Part shown: positions 13,754 to 21,552 of the stretch, one piece after another
Numbering within the stretch: position 1 is the first letter of the stretch
How the letters are laid out: every line of letters starts with the position of its first letter
Assembly (NCBI GenBank): GCA_022402405.1
Contig: JAKRSG010000071.1
Coordinates: 1 to 31,066 of the forward strand
DNA length: 31,066 bases
Direction of reading: 5' to 3'
DNA from: Bacteroidia bacterium
Lineage (GTDB): Bacteria; Bacteroidota; Bacteroidia; UKL13-3
Translations under genes and position numbers: made by a program
The notes under the pieces: model-generated
The model's database searches: none
Seen by the model: the letters and a program-made list of their open reading frames with translations, nothing else
What the model was told of the DNA's origin: nothing

Positions 13754-16597
13754 TTATTTAATTAGTAACTTCTTTGCGAATTTCTGTTGAGTTTTTTGAT
13801 TTTCAAAACTCACAAAATAAAAACCAGATTCTACACCCAGAATATCTACTCTCGAATCGTAAGCTTCAAGCGTCTTCACTCGCGCACCTTGAAGGTTAAT
13901 CAACTCAATTTTATAATCCTGAAGGTGGGGCAAATCTACCTCAAAATAATTCTCAGCAGGATTAGGATACAAGTTAAAAACTATCGATTCTTTCTTAGTT
14001 GGTTCAGACAAAAAGGTGGCTGAACCTATGAATTTACGCATGATTGGACGAATCATTAAGGCTCCTTCAATTTCTGAAGCATACCATCTACCATCCATTT
14101 TATAAGCCATGTTTGGATTTACACCAAATCGATAATTCTTATCTAAACCAACATTTAAAACGAAGGAATTTGTTTGTTCCCAACCAATATAAAAAGAATC
14201 TTGAACTGGGATAGGTTCAACAAAACGATAAGAGGTAAAGCCATTTATAGTATTGGTGTATGTTGGTCGCGAAATATCTTGTGTATAAATAGGCACATCT
14301 TGCGTGGCTGGCTGACCCAATGGAGATATACTTTTCCATAATTTTAACTGAAAGCGTTGTGTGCTCACATTTTGTTCCGATTGATTAAAGAAAATATACA
14401 CTCCAACAACCGAATCAGGTTCTTCTAGTTTATATTTTAGATTGGCTCCCACATTAGATTTTAACCTTACACCATATCCACCTTCCGCTGTTCCATCATC
14501 GTAGGCATAATAATTACTAAAAATGGTGGGAGTAGTAAACGTATCATTTGTGGTTACATTATCGTTTTGATTTCCACTAATTTTTAACCTATATTGAGTT
14601 TGAAAAACCAAACTATCTGCTTGCACAGCCGTCTGAAAATTAAATGGTTTAGAGATGGTAATAACAGAATCACTAAAAGGCAATATAGTAGGAAGTATAT
14701 TGTTAAACCTATCCAACGTGTCGCCTTCTGGTTTTACTATATTTCTAAAATAATCTACAGCATATGCTTGGTTATCGTGATTTACAATTCTAAGTTGGTC
14801 TGGCAAAAATCCATATTTCGCAGGATTCTTTAGGTATTGATACCACGGCATACTTGTATATTCTCCTAAGTATAATCTTGGGGTATTGGTGAGCGACATA
14901 TCCTTCAGCGGATCGTTTCTCAATCTACCTTTGTTGAATCTAACATAATCAACGTGCCAATGACTTAAATTACCCGACATACTGCCTTTATTCTTTAACC
15001 TAATTTGAAAATCATCGTGAAAGAACTTTGAATTAGCAATCATGTATTCGAAGTATGTAAACGTATTTAAGAAAGTATCATTGGCAGAAATCATGGTTAT
15101 AATTTCGAATGAATCTTTGCTAAATGCAGAGCTTTTAAATTCTATTATGAGTGAATCATCCGGGTAAACCTGATTGGTTGTGCCTTGAGGTTCGTATTGA
15201 AAATAAAAACTTAATAAAACAGAATCTTGTAATTGTAATCCACGCAAACTCATAGAATGAGTGGTTAATCTGTCACAAATTCCTTTAACTGGAAAGGAAG
15301 AATATGGATTACCGAAAGGATCTAACCCATCGAATGTAGCAACATTTATACTTGGATGATTTACTGGAAAATCATTATTCACAAACACCCAATTGTCTTG
15401 CCACCTGGCTTTGTTTACCGATACCCTATCACCAGAAAAATCGTCGAAAAAAGGAAGCTGAATACGCTTTACTAATTTAAGGCCACTCAACATCCAATGG
15501 GCAGGATTTAGATTACTATAAGTACTCTTAAAAATAAAACGAGCTTGGAAATTTGCATGCCTGAATCGACCCGAATTTACAATGAATTGATGATTTAAAA
15601 ATTGTGGGTTTTGAATGCCATTTCTTAGTAAAACAGGAACCCAAACACCCAAGTTATTTTTAAATTCTACGATAAAAGAATCATTAATCTGATTATCGGC
15701 ACCCGATTTTAAAAGAAACGACAATATAATAGAATCTGCCTCTTCATATTGAGAAATATCCATGGGATTTGTCCAAAGGGTATCTGCTGAGCCAAAAAGG
15801 TTACTAGCGTTATCATAAACCACGCCAGAGAAATTCTTTACATCAAAAAACGCAACGTTTCCAAAAGAATAATTGCTAATTGTATCTTTAATAACTCTTA
15901 CATCCGGACCAGAATAATAATCCCATTCCACGGTAGAATCTCTTCCTTGAAATTGGTTAAAATGGTTATATGTATACAATGGCCATTTATAAGATAAAGC
16001 CAACTTAGATAATTCAAAACTATTGGTATTACTGGTTTGAACCCAGTTAGTATAGGATTCGAATCGCAAGGCAAAATTTTCAGAGGCAAATTCTTTTGGG
16101 TTCAAGCCAATAACTATTTCAGAAGCGCTTGAAAAATTCACAGGATTCTGCCAAATTAGCGTCCATACACCTTTTCTATTTAACCCATAAACCAACAAAG
16201 AATCTGAATTTTGATGGGTAATACCAGCAGCTATTGTAAAGCTTAAAAACAGGTCTACACCTTTATCAATCAACAATCCCTTTTTAGATTCAAGAACATC
16301 CGTTAAGCCAGCCGAAGAATATGACAATCCATTACTATCTATAGCATTAAAAATAACCTTTCGGTTCAAAACGGAGGTATTACCTTTTTCCCAAACAAGA
16401 GTGTCAGTGCTTCCATTTCTTAAGAAATGATCTACCAAAGGAAAGACAATGCCATTTTTCTTGGTAAGCTTTTTTTCTGACTTAGCCGGAATAGCTTGAG
16501 GGGCGTTTAACAAAAGTGGAGTTACTACCTCTTGAGCAAAACTGCTTAGGGTTATGATCAAAGATAAAAATACAAGTAAATGTTTCTGTTTAGCCAT
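13754..16597 (-). CDS. T9SS-secreted multi-module surface protein
   Basis: The 947-residue product has a Sec signal peptide (KHLLVFLSLIITLSSFAQ) and a C-terminal type A sorting domain (VFNLYPNPAENYFEVDLP, ending KFAKKLLIK), so it is exported through the type IX system. The middle holds three jelly-roll-like modules, roughly residues 50-205, 210-370 and 380-565. Each has an aromatic opening such as PFFDDFSGDRVSVNKARWQD, a DS-(I/V)-LSF strand, and in modules 2 and 3 a close of the form F-Q-x-R-x-I/L followed by HW. Residues about 680-880 form another beta-rich region. I recognise no enzyme domain. The ATG overlaps the upstream PASTA gene stop (TAATG), so the two are translationally coupled. Confidence 0.88.
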   Translation of the reverse strand: MAKQKHLLVFLSLIITLSSFAQEVVTPLLLNAPQAIPAKSEKKLTKKNGIVFPLVDHFLRNGSTDTLVWEKGNTSVLNRKVIFNAIDSNGLSYSSAGLTDVLESKKGLLIDKGVDLFLSFTIAAGITHQNSDSLLVYGLNRKGVWTLIWQNPVNFSSASEIVIGLNPKEFASENFALRFESYTNWVQTSNTNSFELSKLALSYKWPLYTYNHFNQFQGRDSTVEWDYYSGPDVRVIKDTISNYSFGNVAFFDVKNFSGVVYDNASNLFGSADTLWTNPMDISQYEEADSIILSFLLKSGADNQINDSFIVEFKNNLGVWVPVLLRNGIQNPQFLNHQFIVNSGRFRHANFQARFIFKSTYSNLNPAHWMLSGLKLVKRIQLPFFDDFSGDRVSVNKARWQDNWVFVNNDFPVNHPSINVATFDGLDPFGNPYSSFPVKGICDRLTTHSMSLRGLQLQDSVLLSFYFQYEPQGTTNQVYPDDSLIIEFKSSAFSKDSFEIITMISANDTFLNTFTYFEYMIANSKFFHDDFQIRLKNKGSMSGNLSHWHVDYVRFNKGRLRNDPLKDMSLTNTPRLYLGEYTSMPWYQYLKNPAKYGFLPDQLRIVNHDNQAYAVDYFRNIVKPEGDTLDRFNNILPTILPFSDSVITISKPFNFQTAVQADSLVFQTQYRLKISGNQNDNVTTNDTFTTPTIFSNYYAYDDGTAEGGYGVRLKSNVGANLKYKLEEPDSVVGVYIFFNQSEQNVSTQRFQLKLWKSISPLGQPATQDVPIYTQDISRPTYTNTINGFTSYRFVEPIPVQDSFYIGWEQTNSFVLNVGLDKNYRFGVNPNMAYKMDGRWYASEIEGALMIRPIMRKFIGSATFLSEPTKKESIVFNLYPNPAENYFEVDLPHLQDYKIELINLQGARVKTLEAYDSRVDILGVESGFYFVSFENQKTQQKFAKKLLIK

Positions 16598-17343
16598 TAG
16601 GGTAATGCCATAAATAAGTCAACAATTTCGCCGCTTCTCATGGTTTGCCCTTCTTTAAATGGTGGGTTTTGTCTTTTCACCACAGCCTTTAAGCTATCTT
16701 TAGGGGCAACCTCATAAACCACGGTTCCAAGTGTTAGTAACGAACTCTCAATGAGTTTTGTTGCATCTTGTGCATTTAACCCTGTTAGGTTTGGAATAGC
16801 AACTAGTGCACCACCACTCCCATCGCCCACCAATAAATCTATGGTTGAACCCTTTGGCAATTTTACACCTGGTTGTAGGGATTGTCCGTTCCACAATTGA
16901 TCTAGCACTGCATTCTGAGCAATATCTGGTTTATATGATATGTTTCCAACGCTTAGCCCCATTCCAGTTAATACTGTTTCTGCATATCGAAGCGAACTAT
17001 TAATTAAGTTAGGCATTATTACCGTAGCACTAGCATCTGAGTTGATACTCAAATAGATTATTCTACCTTCTTTAACTTTTGAATTTGGAACAGGATTTTG
17101 CTCGGCAACTGCTAATTTGGGAAGCTTGTCAACAAAAACAGTATCCGTAATCACATACCTGAGTTTTTTTTCGGCAAGAATCTGCTCTACTTCTTCCATT
17201 TTAAGGCCTTTTAAATTAGGCAAAGTAAGCGATTGCCCGTGCCGCGTATAAACACTAAGCGCCTGAGCGGCAAGCCATACTAATATGTAAATGGTTATAA
17301 AGACCAAAAACAAGTTTACAAAAAGCGTTTTAATAAATCTCAC
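16597..17343 (-). CDS. Membrane-anchored protein with three PASTA domains
   Basis: The 248-residue product has one N-terminal membrane helix (LFVNLFLVFITIYILVWLAA) and three extracytoplasmic PASTA domains (about residues 37-105, 108-178 and 179-248), opening with TLPNLKGLKMEEVEQIL, IMPNLINSSLRYAETVL and AIPNLTGLNAQDATKLI. PASTA domains bind peptidoglycan fragments or help cell wall enzymes; here there is no kinase or transpeptidase domain. The start codon is GTG. It is the first gene of a minus-strand run of six genes ending at the terminator at 9312-9348, and its stop overlaps the next ATG. Upstream, ATATTTTG lies near the start with one mismatch to the -7 consensus. Confidence 0.92.
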   Translation of the reverse strand: MRFIKTLFVNLFLVFITIYILVWLAAQALSVYTRHGQSLTLPNLKGLKMEEVEQILAEKKLRYVITDTVFVDKLPKLAVAEQNPVPNSKVKEGRIIYLSINSDASATVIMPNLINSSLRYAETVLTGMGLSVGNISYKPDIAQNAVLDQLWNGQSLQPGVKLPKGSTIDLLVGDGSGGALVAIPNLTGLNAQDATKLIESSLLTLGTVVYEVAPKDSLKAVVKRQNPPFKEGQTMRSGEIVDLFMALP

Positions 17344-17380
17344 GGTTGCAAAATATTAATAAATTAAGAGAGCACAAAGT

Positions 17381-17388
17381 TATCTTTG
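17381..17388 (+). promoter_or_regulatory. -7 element of marC, four bases from the ATG
   Basis: TATCTTTG matches TAnnTTTG exactly and ends four bases before the ATG at 17393, so the transcript is predicted to be leaderless. No TTG occurs at the proper -33 distance; TTAATA is the nearest sequence there. Confidence 0.5.
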
Positions 17389-17392
17389 CCAA

Positions 17393-17953
17393 ATGTTTTC
17401 ATTAAAAGATATTACTACCATTTCACTTACTCTGTTTGCCATCATAGACATTATTGGTTCATTGCCCATAATAATAAGTATTAAAAATAAGCAAAAGCAT
17501 TTAGACTCTTGGAAAGCCACCATAGCTGCTGGTTCATTAATGATTGTTTTCCTTTTCATCGGAGAACAATTCCTGGGCCTTTTTGGAGTAGATCTTCAGT
17601 CGTTTGCTATTGCTGGTTCTATCGTAATTTTTATCATAGGCCTAGAAATGATTCTAGGTATAGAGATACTTAAAAGCGATCCAAATGCTAAAACGGGAAG
17701 TGTTATTCCTATCGCATTTCCCATTATTGCTGGCTCTGGCACACTAACTACCATTATAAGTATGAGAGCTGTATATTCTATCCCAAACATTCTTGTAGGA
17801 ATATTATTAAACCTCATATTTGCATTTTTGGTAATGCGTTCATCGGGTTACATAGAGCGTAAACTTGGTGAATCAGGCCTCTCTTTGGTAAGAAAGTTTT
17901 TTGGAATCGTGCTTTTAAGTATCGCTGTTCGTATTTTTAAATCTAACTTTTAA
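17393..17953 (+). CDS. marC: MarC-family integral membrane protein
   Basis: The 186-residue product has six hydrophobic segments and the family pattern: LFAIIDIIGSLPIIISI in TM1, GSIVIFIIGLEMILGIE in the middle, and VIPIAFPIIAGSGTLTTIIS, where a Pro and small residues break the helix. MarC (UPF0056) proteins have no established transport substrate; the old link to multiple antibiotic resistance in E. coli was not upheld. It is divergent from the PASTA gene with a 49-base gap, and its last four bases overlap the convergent DUF3467 gene. Confidence 0.9.
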   Translation: MFSLKDITTISLTLFAIIDIIGSLPIIISIKNKQKHLDSWKATIAAGSLMIVFLFIGEQFLGLFGVDLQSFAIAGSIVIFIIGLEMILGIEILKSDPNAKTGSVIPIAFPIIAGSGTLTTIISMRAVYSIPNILVGILLNLIFAFLVMRSSGYIERKLGESGLSLVRKFFGIVLLSIAVRIFKSNF

Positions 17954-18267
17954 GCCTGTCCGGTAGGACCACCAAAATTCATCGGAAATGGTGGAACAGA
18001 TTCGTTCATAGAAATATTTCCATTCATGTCTTCAAACTTATTGATGTTATCATTTAAGGCCATCAATAATCTTTTGGCATGGTCTGGTGTAAGCACTATT
18101 CTCGACTTTACCTTGGCTTTAGGAACACCTGGCATTACCCTTACAAAATCTATTACAAACTCGCTATTAGAGTGTGTAATAATAGCAAGATTAGAGTAAA
18201 TACCTTCGGCCATTTCCTCGCTTAATTCAATTTGTAATTGATTGGGATTATTATTTTCGTTTTCCAT
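17950..18267 (-). CDS. DUF3467 domain protein
   Basis: The 105-residue product matches the small DUF3467 family by its central sequence: QLQIELSEEMAEGIYSNLAI, then SNSEFVIDFVRVMPGVPKAK, and SRIVLTPDHAKRLLMALNDN. The C-terminus is Pro/Met/Gly rich (SVPPFPMNFGGPTGQA). There is no signal peptide or membrane segment, so it is cytoplasmic. Its function is unknown. It follows the aldehyde dehydrogenase gene by 11 bases and overlaps marC tail to tail by four bases. Confidence 0.85.
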   Translation of the reverse strand: MENENNNPNQLQIELSEEMAEGIYSNLAIITHSNSEFVIDFVRVMPGVPKAKVKSRIVLTPDHAKRLLMALNDNINKFEDMNGNISMNESVPPFPMNFGGPTGQA

Positions 18268-18278
18268 TTTTTTATAAT

Positions 18279-19721
18279 TTATAGTTTAACACATACATTT
18301 TTTGCTTCTGTAAAAAAGCGTAGGGCTTCCCATCCACCTTCTCTGCCTACTCCACTTTGTTTAACACCACCAAATGGAGTCCTTAAATCGCGGAGCAACC
18401 AACAGTTTATCCAGACTATTCCGCTTTTAATTTTGGCAGAAACTCTATGCGCCTTCCCAAGATTTTCTGTCCAAACGCTACAAGCCAATCCATATTGCGT
18501 ACTATTTGCATATTCAAGTACCTCTTCCTCTGTATCAAAAGGTTGGAGTGTTACAACCGGACCAAATATTTCTTCTTGGTTGGTTCGGCATAAATGATTA
18601 AGACCTTCAATAACCGTTGGTTCAATGAATAAACCATTTTCACAACGACCTTGCGGCACAAAGGCTTTTCCACCAGTTAAAATACTTCCACCTTCTTCCT
18701 TGGCCAATTCAATATAACTTAGAATTTTATCGAAATGAACTTTACTTGCAATGGCACCAACCTTAGTTTCATCTTGCAAAGGATCTCCTATTTTTAAAGC
18801 AGCCACTTGAGTTACATAAGCTGTTTTAAATTTATCGTAAATACTTCTTTCAACATATATTCTTGAGCCGCAAAGACAAATTTCGCCTTGATTAGTAAAA
18901 CTAGCTCTTACACTTTCTTTTACTGTTTTTTCAAAATCGCAATCAGCAAAAATAATTGTTGGATTTTTACCCCCTAACTCAAGCGATAATTTTTTAAACA
19001 TAGGAGCCGCCACACGAGCAATCTCAGCACCGGTTTTGGTACCACCAGTAAAAGAAATCGTATTAATTTTGGGGTGCCCAACCATGGCTGAACCAACTTT
19101 TGGTCCGAGCCCATGAACGATATTTAGCACCCCTTTTGGCAATCCAGCTTCCATACAAATTTTACTAAATAAGTATGCTGTCATGGGAGTAATTTCGCTT
19201 GGTTTTGCAACCACACAATTACCTGCTGCAATAGCAGGAGCTATTTTCCAAGTAAATAAATACAAAGGTAAATTCCATGGACTAATACAAGCCACTACAC
19301 CTACAGGAGTGCGCAACGTATAATTAAGTGCATGGTTTCCCATGGGATGAGCCTCTGATGCAAAATGTTCGATAGCTGTGGCAAAAAAATGAATATTAGA
19401 TTGGGCTCTTGGAATTTCGCCATGCTTAGCCAACCACAAAGGTTTTCCTTGGTCTATGCTCTCTGCAAGAGACAGAGCATCGTTGTTTTCTTCAATGAGT
19501 CTGGCAATTTTTAGCATAATTCTACTTCTATCTCCAGTACTCATTTCACTCCAAATAGGAAATGCAGCTTCAGCTGCTTCATAAGCTAATTGAACATCAC
19601 GCTCGTCGCTATCAGGGCAATAACTATACACCTCATTTGTGGCAGGATTAATATTATCTAAAAACGATTGGGAAACCGGAGCCACTAGTTCTCCGTTAAT
19701 ATAATTCAAAATATTTTCCAT
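18279..19721 (-). CDS. ALDH8-type aldehyde dehydrogenase (2-aminomuconate/2-hydroxymuconate semialdehyde dehydrogenase-like)
   Basis: The product is an NAD(P)-dependent aldehyde dehydrogenase of 480 residues from the ATG at 19721. It carries SPWNLPLYLFTWKIAPAIAAG, the cofactor loop ISFTGGTKTGAEIA, the general base region LSLELGGKNPTIIF, the catalytic NQGEICLCGSR, EEIFGPVV, and a C-terminal WINCWLLRDLRTPFGGVKQS. The last segment is characteristic of the muconate-semialdehyde branch, used in tryptophan (kynurenine) or catechol breakdown. No other gene of these pathways is near, so the substrate remains inferred. A longer frame reaching 19760 is less likely, because a complete promoter lies across 19727-19757. 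It is followed by DUF3467. Confidence 0.9.
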   Translation of the reverse strand: MENILNYINGELVAPVSQSFLDNINPATNEVYSYCPDSDERDVQLAYEAAEAAFPIWSEMSTGDRSRIMLKIARLIEENNDALSLAESIDQGKPLWLAKHGEIPRAQSNIHFFATAIEHFASEAHPMGNHALNYTLRTPVGVVACISPWNLPLYLFTWKIAPAIAAGNCVVAKPSEITPMTAYLFSKICMEAGLPKGVLNIVHGLGPKVGSAMVGHPKINTISFTGGTKTGAEIARVAAPMFKKLSLELGGKNPTIIFADCDFEKTVKESVRASFTNQGEICLCGSRIYVERSIYDKFKTAYVTQVAALKIGDPLQDETKVGAIASKVHFDKILSYIELAKEEGGSILTGGKAFVPQGRCENGLFIEPTVIEGLNHLCRTNQEEIFGPVVTLQPFDTEEEVLEYANSTQYGLACSVWTENLGKAHRVSAKIKSGIVWINCWLLRDLRTPFGGVKQSGVGREGGWEALRFFTEAKNVCVKL

Positions 19722-19726
19722 GGGTT

Positions 19727-19757
19727 CAAACCTACTTAATGCAATCCAATTCCACAA
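19727..19757 (-). promoter_or_regulatory. Promoter of the aldehyde dehydrogenase gene
   Basis: TTG (19755-19757), a 20-base spacer and TAGGTTTG (19727-19734) on the minus strand match the Bacteroidota consensus fully. The -7 element ends five bases before the ATG at 19721. This supports that start and predicts a leaderless or nearly leaderless transcript. Confidence 0.65.
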
Positions 19758-19796
19758 CAATGAGAAAAAATAATATTTTTTTTAAACCATTTTTTA

Positions 19797-19804
19797 TACC
19801 TTTA
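19797..19804 (+). promoter_or_regulatory. Weak -7 element upstream of the DUF1800 gene
   Basis: TACCTTTA differs from TAnnTTTG at the last base and lies 22 bases before the ATG at 19827, the same distance as in several other promoters here. The upstream T-rich stretch has no clear TTG at the right spacing. Confidence 0.3.
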
Positions 19805-19826
19805 CTCTAAGTAAAAAACAATTGAT

Positions 19827-21542
19827 ATGGCAAGTATTTCCAGAAAAAATTTTCTTTCGTTGATAAGCGAAGAAGTAATTGACAAGGAACCACTAATAAA
19901 AGATTATCCTTTTAAAGACCCATCCAATAAAGACTTACCCAGACATCTTCAAAAAACCTCATCAGGAATTGGTGCCTATTCCGGACCATGGGGAGAAACT
20001 CAAATAATTCACCTTTTAAGAAGAACTCTATTTGGTTTTTCAAAAGATGATTTAACCTTCTTTAAAGGAAAAAACTTAACAGAATGCGTGCAGCTTTTGT
20101 TGGATGTTTCATCGGTTCAGCCAGCGCCACCTGTAAATAACTATGGAAATAATGCCAACCAAAACGACCCTGCGGTACCATATGGAGAAACATGGGTAAA
20201 TGCAGCCATAAACCCAAACTTAGAAGGAGCTAGAATAAATTCTTTTAAATCGTGGTGGTTAGGTTTAATGGTGAACCAAGAGCGCAATATTCGCGAAAAA
20301 ATGACCTTGTTTTGGCATCATCATTTTGCTACAGAGGCTTTGGTGGTTCAAGATAGTAGGTTTATTTATAAGCACAATGCTTTGCTTAGAAGTATGTGTT
20401 TGGGTAATTTTAAAGACTTTGTAAAACAAATTACTTTAGATCCCGCCATGTTGGTTTATTTAAATGGCAATCAAAACACCAAAACTGCACCAGATGAAAA
20501 TTATGCTCGTGAACTTCAAGAGTTATTTACTATTGGTAAGGGATTAGCCATTCATTACACAGAATCTGATGTAAAAGAGGCTGCCAGAGTGTTAACAGGA
20601 TGGAGAACCAATAGAACTGGTATTGGTTCATTCTTTGATTCTACTAAACATGATACAGGAAATAAAACCTTTTCGAGCTTTTATAACAATTATGTTATTA
20701 CTGGAAAAAGTGGCTCAAATGCTGGTAATATAGAGCTCGACGATTTGCTTCAAATGATTTTTAATCACACAGAAGTTTCTAAACATATTGTAAGAAAAAT
20801 CTATCGCTTTTTTGTATATTATGTAATTGATGAAAATGTAGAAAAGAATGTAATTGAGCCATTAGCATTGCTTTTTAGAAACAATAATTACAACATTAAA
20901 ATAGTAATGGAAACCCTTCTAAAAAGCGAGCATTTTTATGATGTTTTGAACAATGGTTGTATGATTAAAAATCCAATTGATCATTTAGTTGGATTATCAA
21001 GACAAACTAAATTAGTATTTCCAAACTCTAGCAATCCACAAACCCAATACGCGCACTGGCAATATGCCATGCAATATGCAGCCATATTAAGCATGCACAT
21101 TGGCGATCCACCAGCTGTAGCGGGTTGGCCACCGTATTATCAAAATCCTCAGTACTACGAATTGTGGATTAACTCTGATTCTCTTCCCAAACGAAATTTA
21201 GCTTGTGATTCACTTTTATATACTGGATATACCAGATTTGGTTTTAAATTAATGATAGATGTACTATCGTTTGCTCAAAACCTCACAAATCCAGCTAACC
21301 CAAACGATTTACTAAATGAAATTATTAAACTTATTTATCCAAGCGATTTAAGTTCCGAAACCAAAACTTTCATAAAAAACTCCATATTGCTTTCGGGTCA
21401 AACGGGCGATTATATCTGGACAGATTCATGGAATGCATATGTGGCAAACCCAGATAATGTTATGACAAAAGATGCAGTAAAAGTAAGGCTTCAAGCTTTA
21501 TTAAAATATTTGATGGGACAAGCAGAATATCAATTACACTAA
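19827..21542 (+). CDS. DUF1800 domain protein
   Basis: The 571-residue product is full length for DUF1800 (PF08811). Family features are HLLRRTLFGFSKDDLTFF, the SWWLGLMVNQERNIREKMTL segment followed by FWHHHFAT, NYARELQELFTIG, VKEAARVLTGWR and the late DPPAVAGWPPYY (VxGWP-type). There is no clear signal peptide: the N-terminus is polar (ASISRKNFLSLISEEVIDKE), though the RKNFL stretch resembles that of the DUF1501 partner. The function is unknown; the family nearly always pairs with DUF1501, as here with a 10-base gap, so the two probably form one export or surface complex. Confidence 0.92.
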   Translation: MASISRKNFLSLISEEVIDKEPLIKDYPFKDPSNKDLPRHLQKTSSGIGAYSGPWGETQIIHLLRRTLFGFSKDDLTFFKGKNLTECVQLLLDVSSVQPAPPVNNYGNNANQNDPAVPYGETWVNAAINPNLEGARINSFKSWWLGLMVNQERNIREKMTLFWHHHFATEALVVQDSRFIYKHNALLRSMCLGNFKDFVKQITLDPAMLVYLNGNQNTKTAPDENYARELQELFTIGKGLAIHYTESDVKEAARVLTGWRTNRTGIGSFFDSTKHDTGNKTFSSFYNNYVITGKSGSNAGNIELDDLLQMIFNHTEVSKHIVRKIYRFFVYYVIDENVEKNVIEPLALLFRNNNYNIKIVMETLLKSEHFYDVLNNGCMIKNPIDHLVGLSRQTKLVFPNSSNPQTQYAHWQYAMQYAAILSMHIGDPPAVAGWPPYYQNPQYYELWINSDSLPKRNLACDSLLYTGYTRFGFKLMIDVLSFAQNLTNPANPNDLLNEIIKLIYPSDLSSETKTFIKNSILLSGQTGDYIWTDSWNAYVANPDNVMTKDAVKVRLQALLKYLMGQAEYQLH

Positions 21543-21552
21543 ACAAATAGGT

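Noticed and set aside
19722..19760. 13-residue N-terminal extension of the aldehyde dehydrogenase
   Set aside because: The extension overlaps a complete promoter, and ENILNYINGEL is the usual N-terminus of the family.
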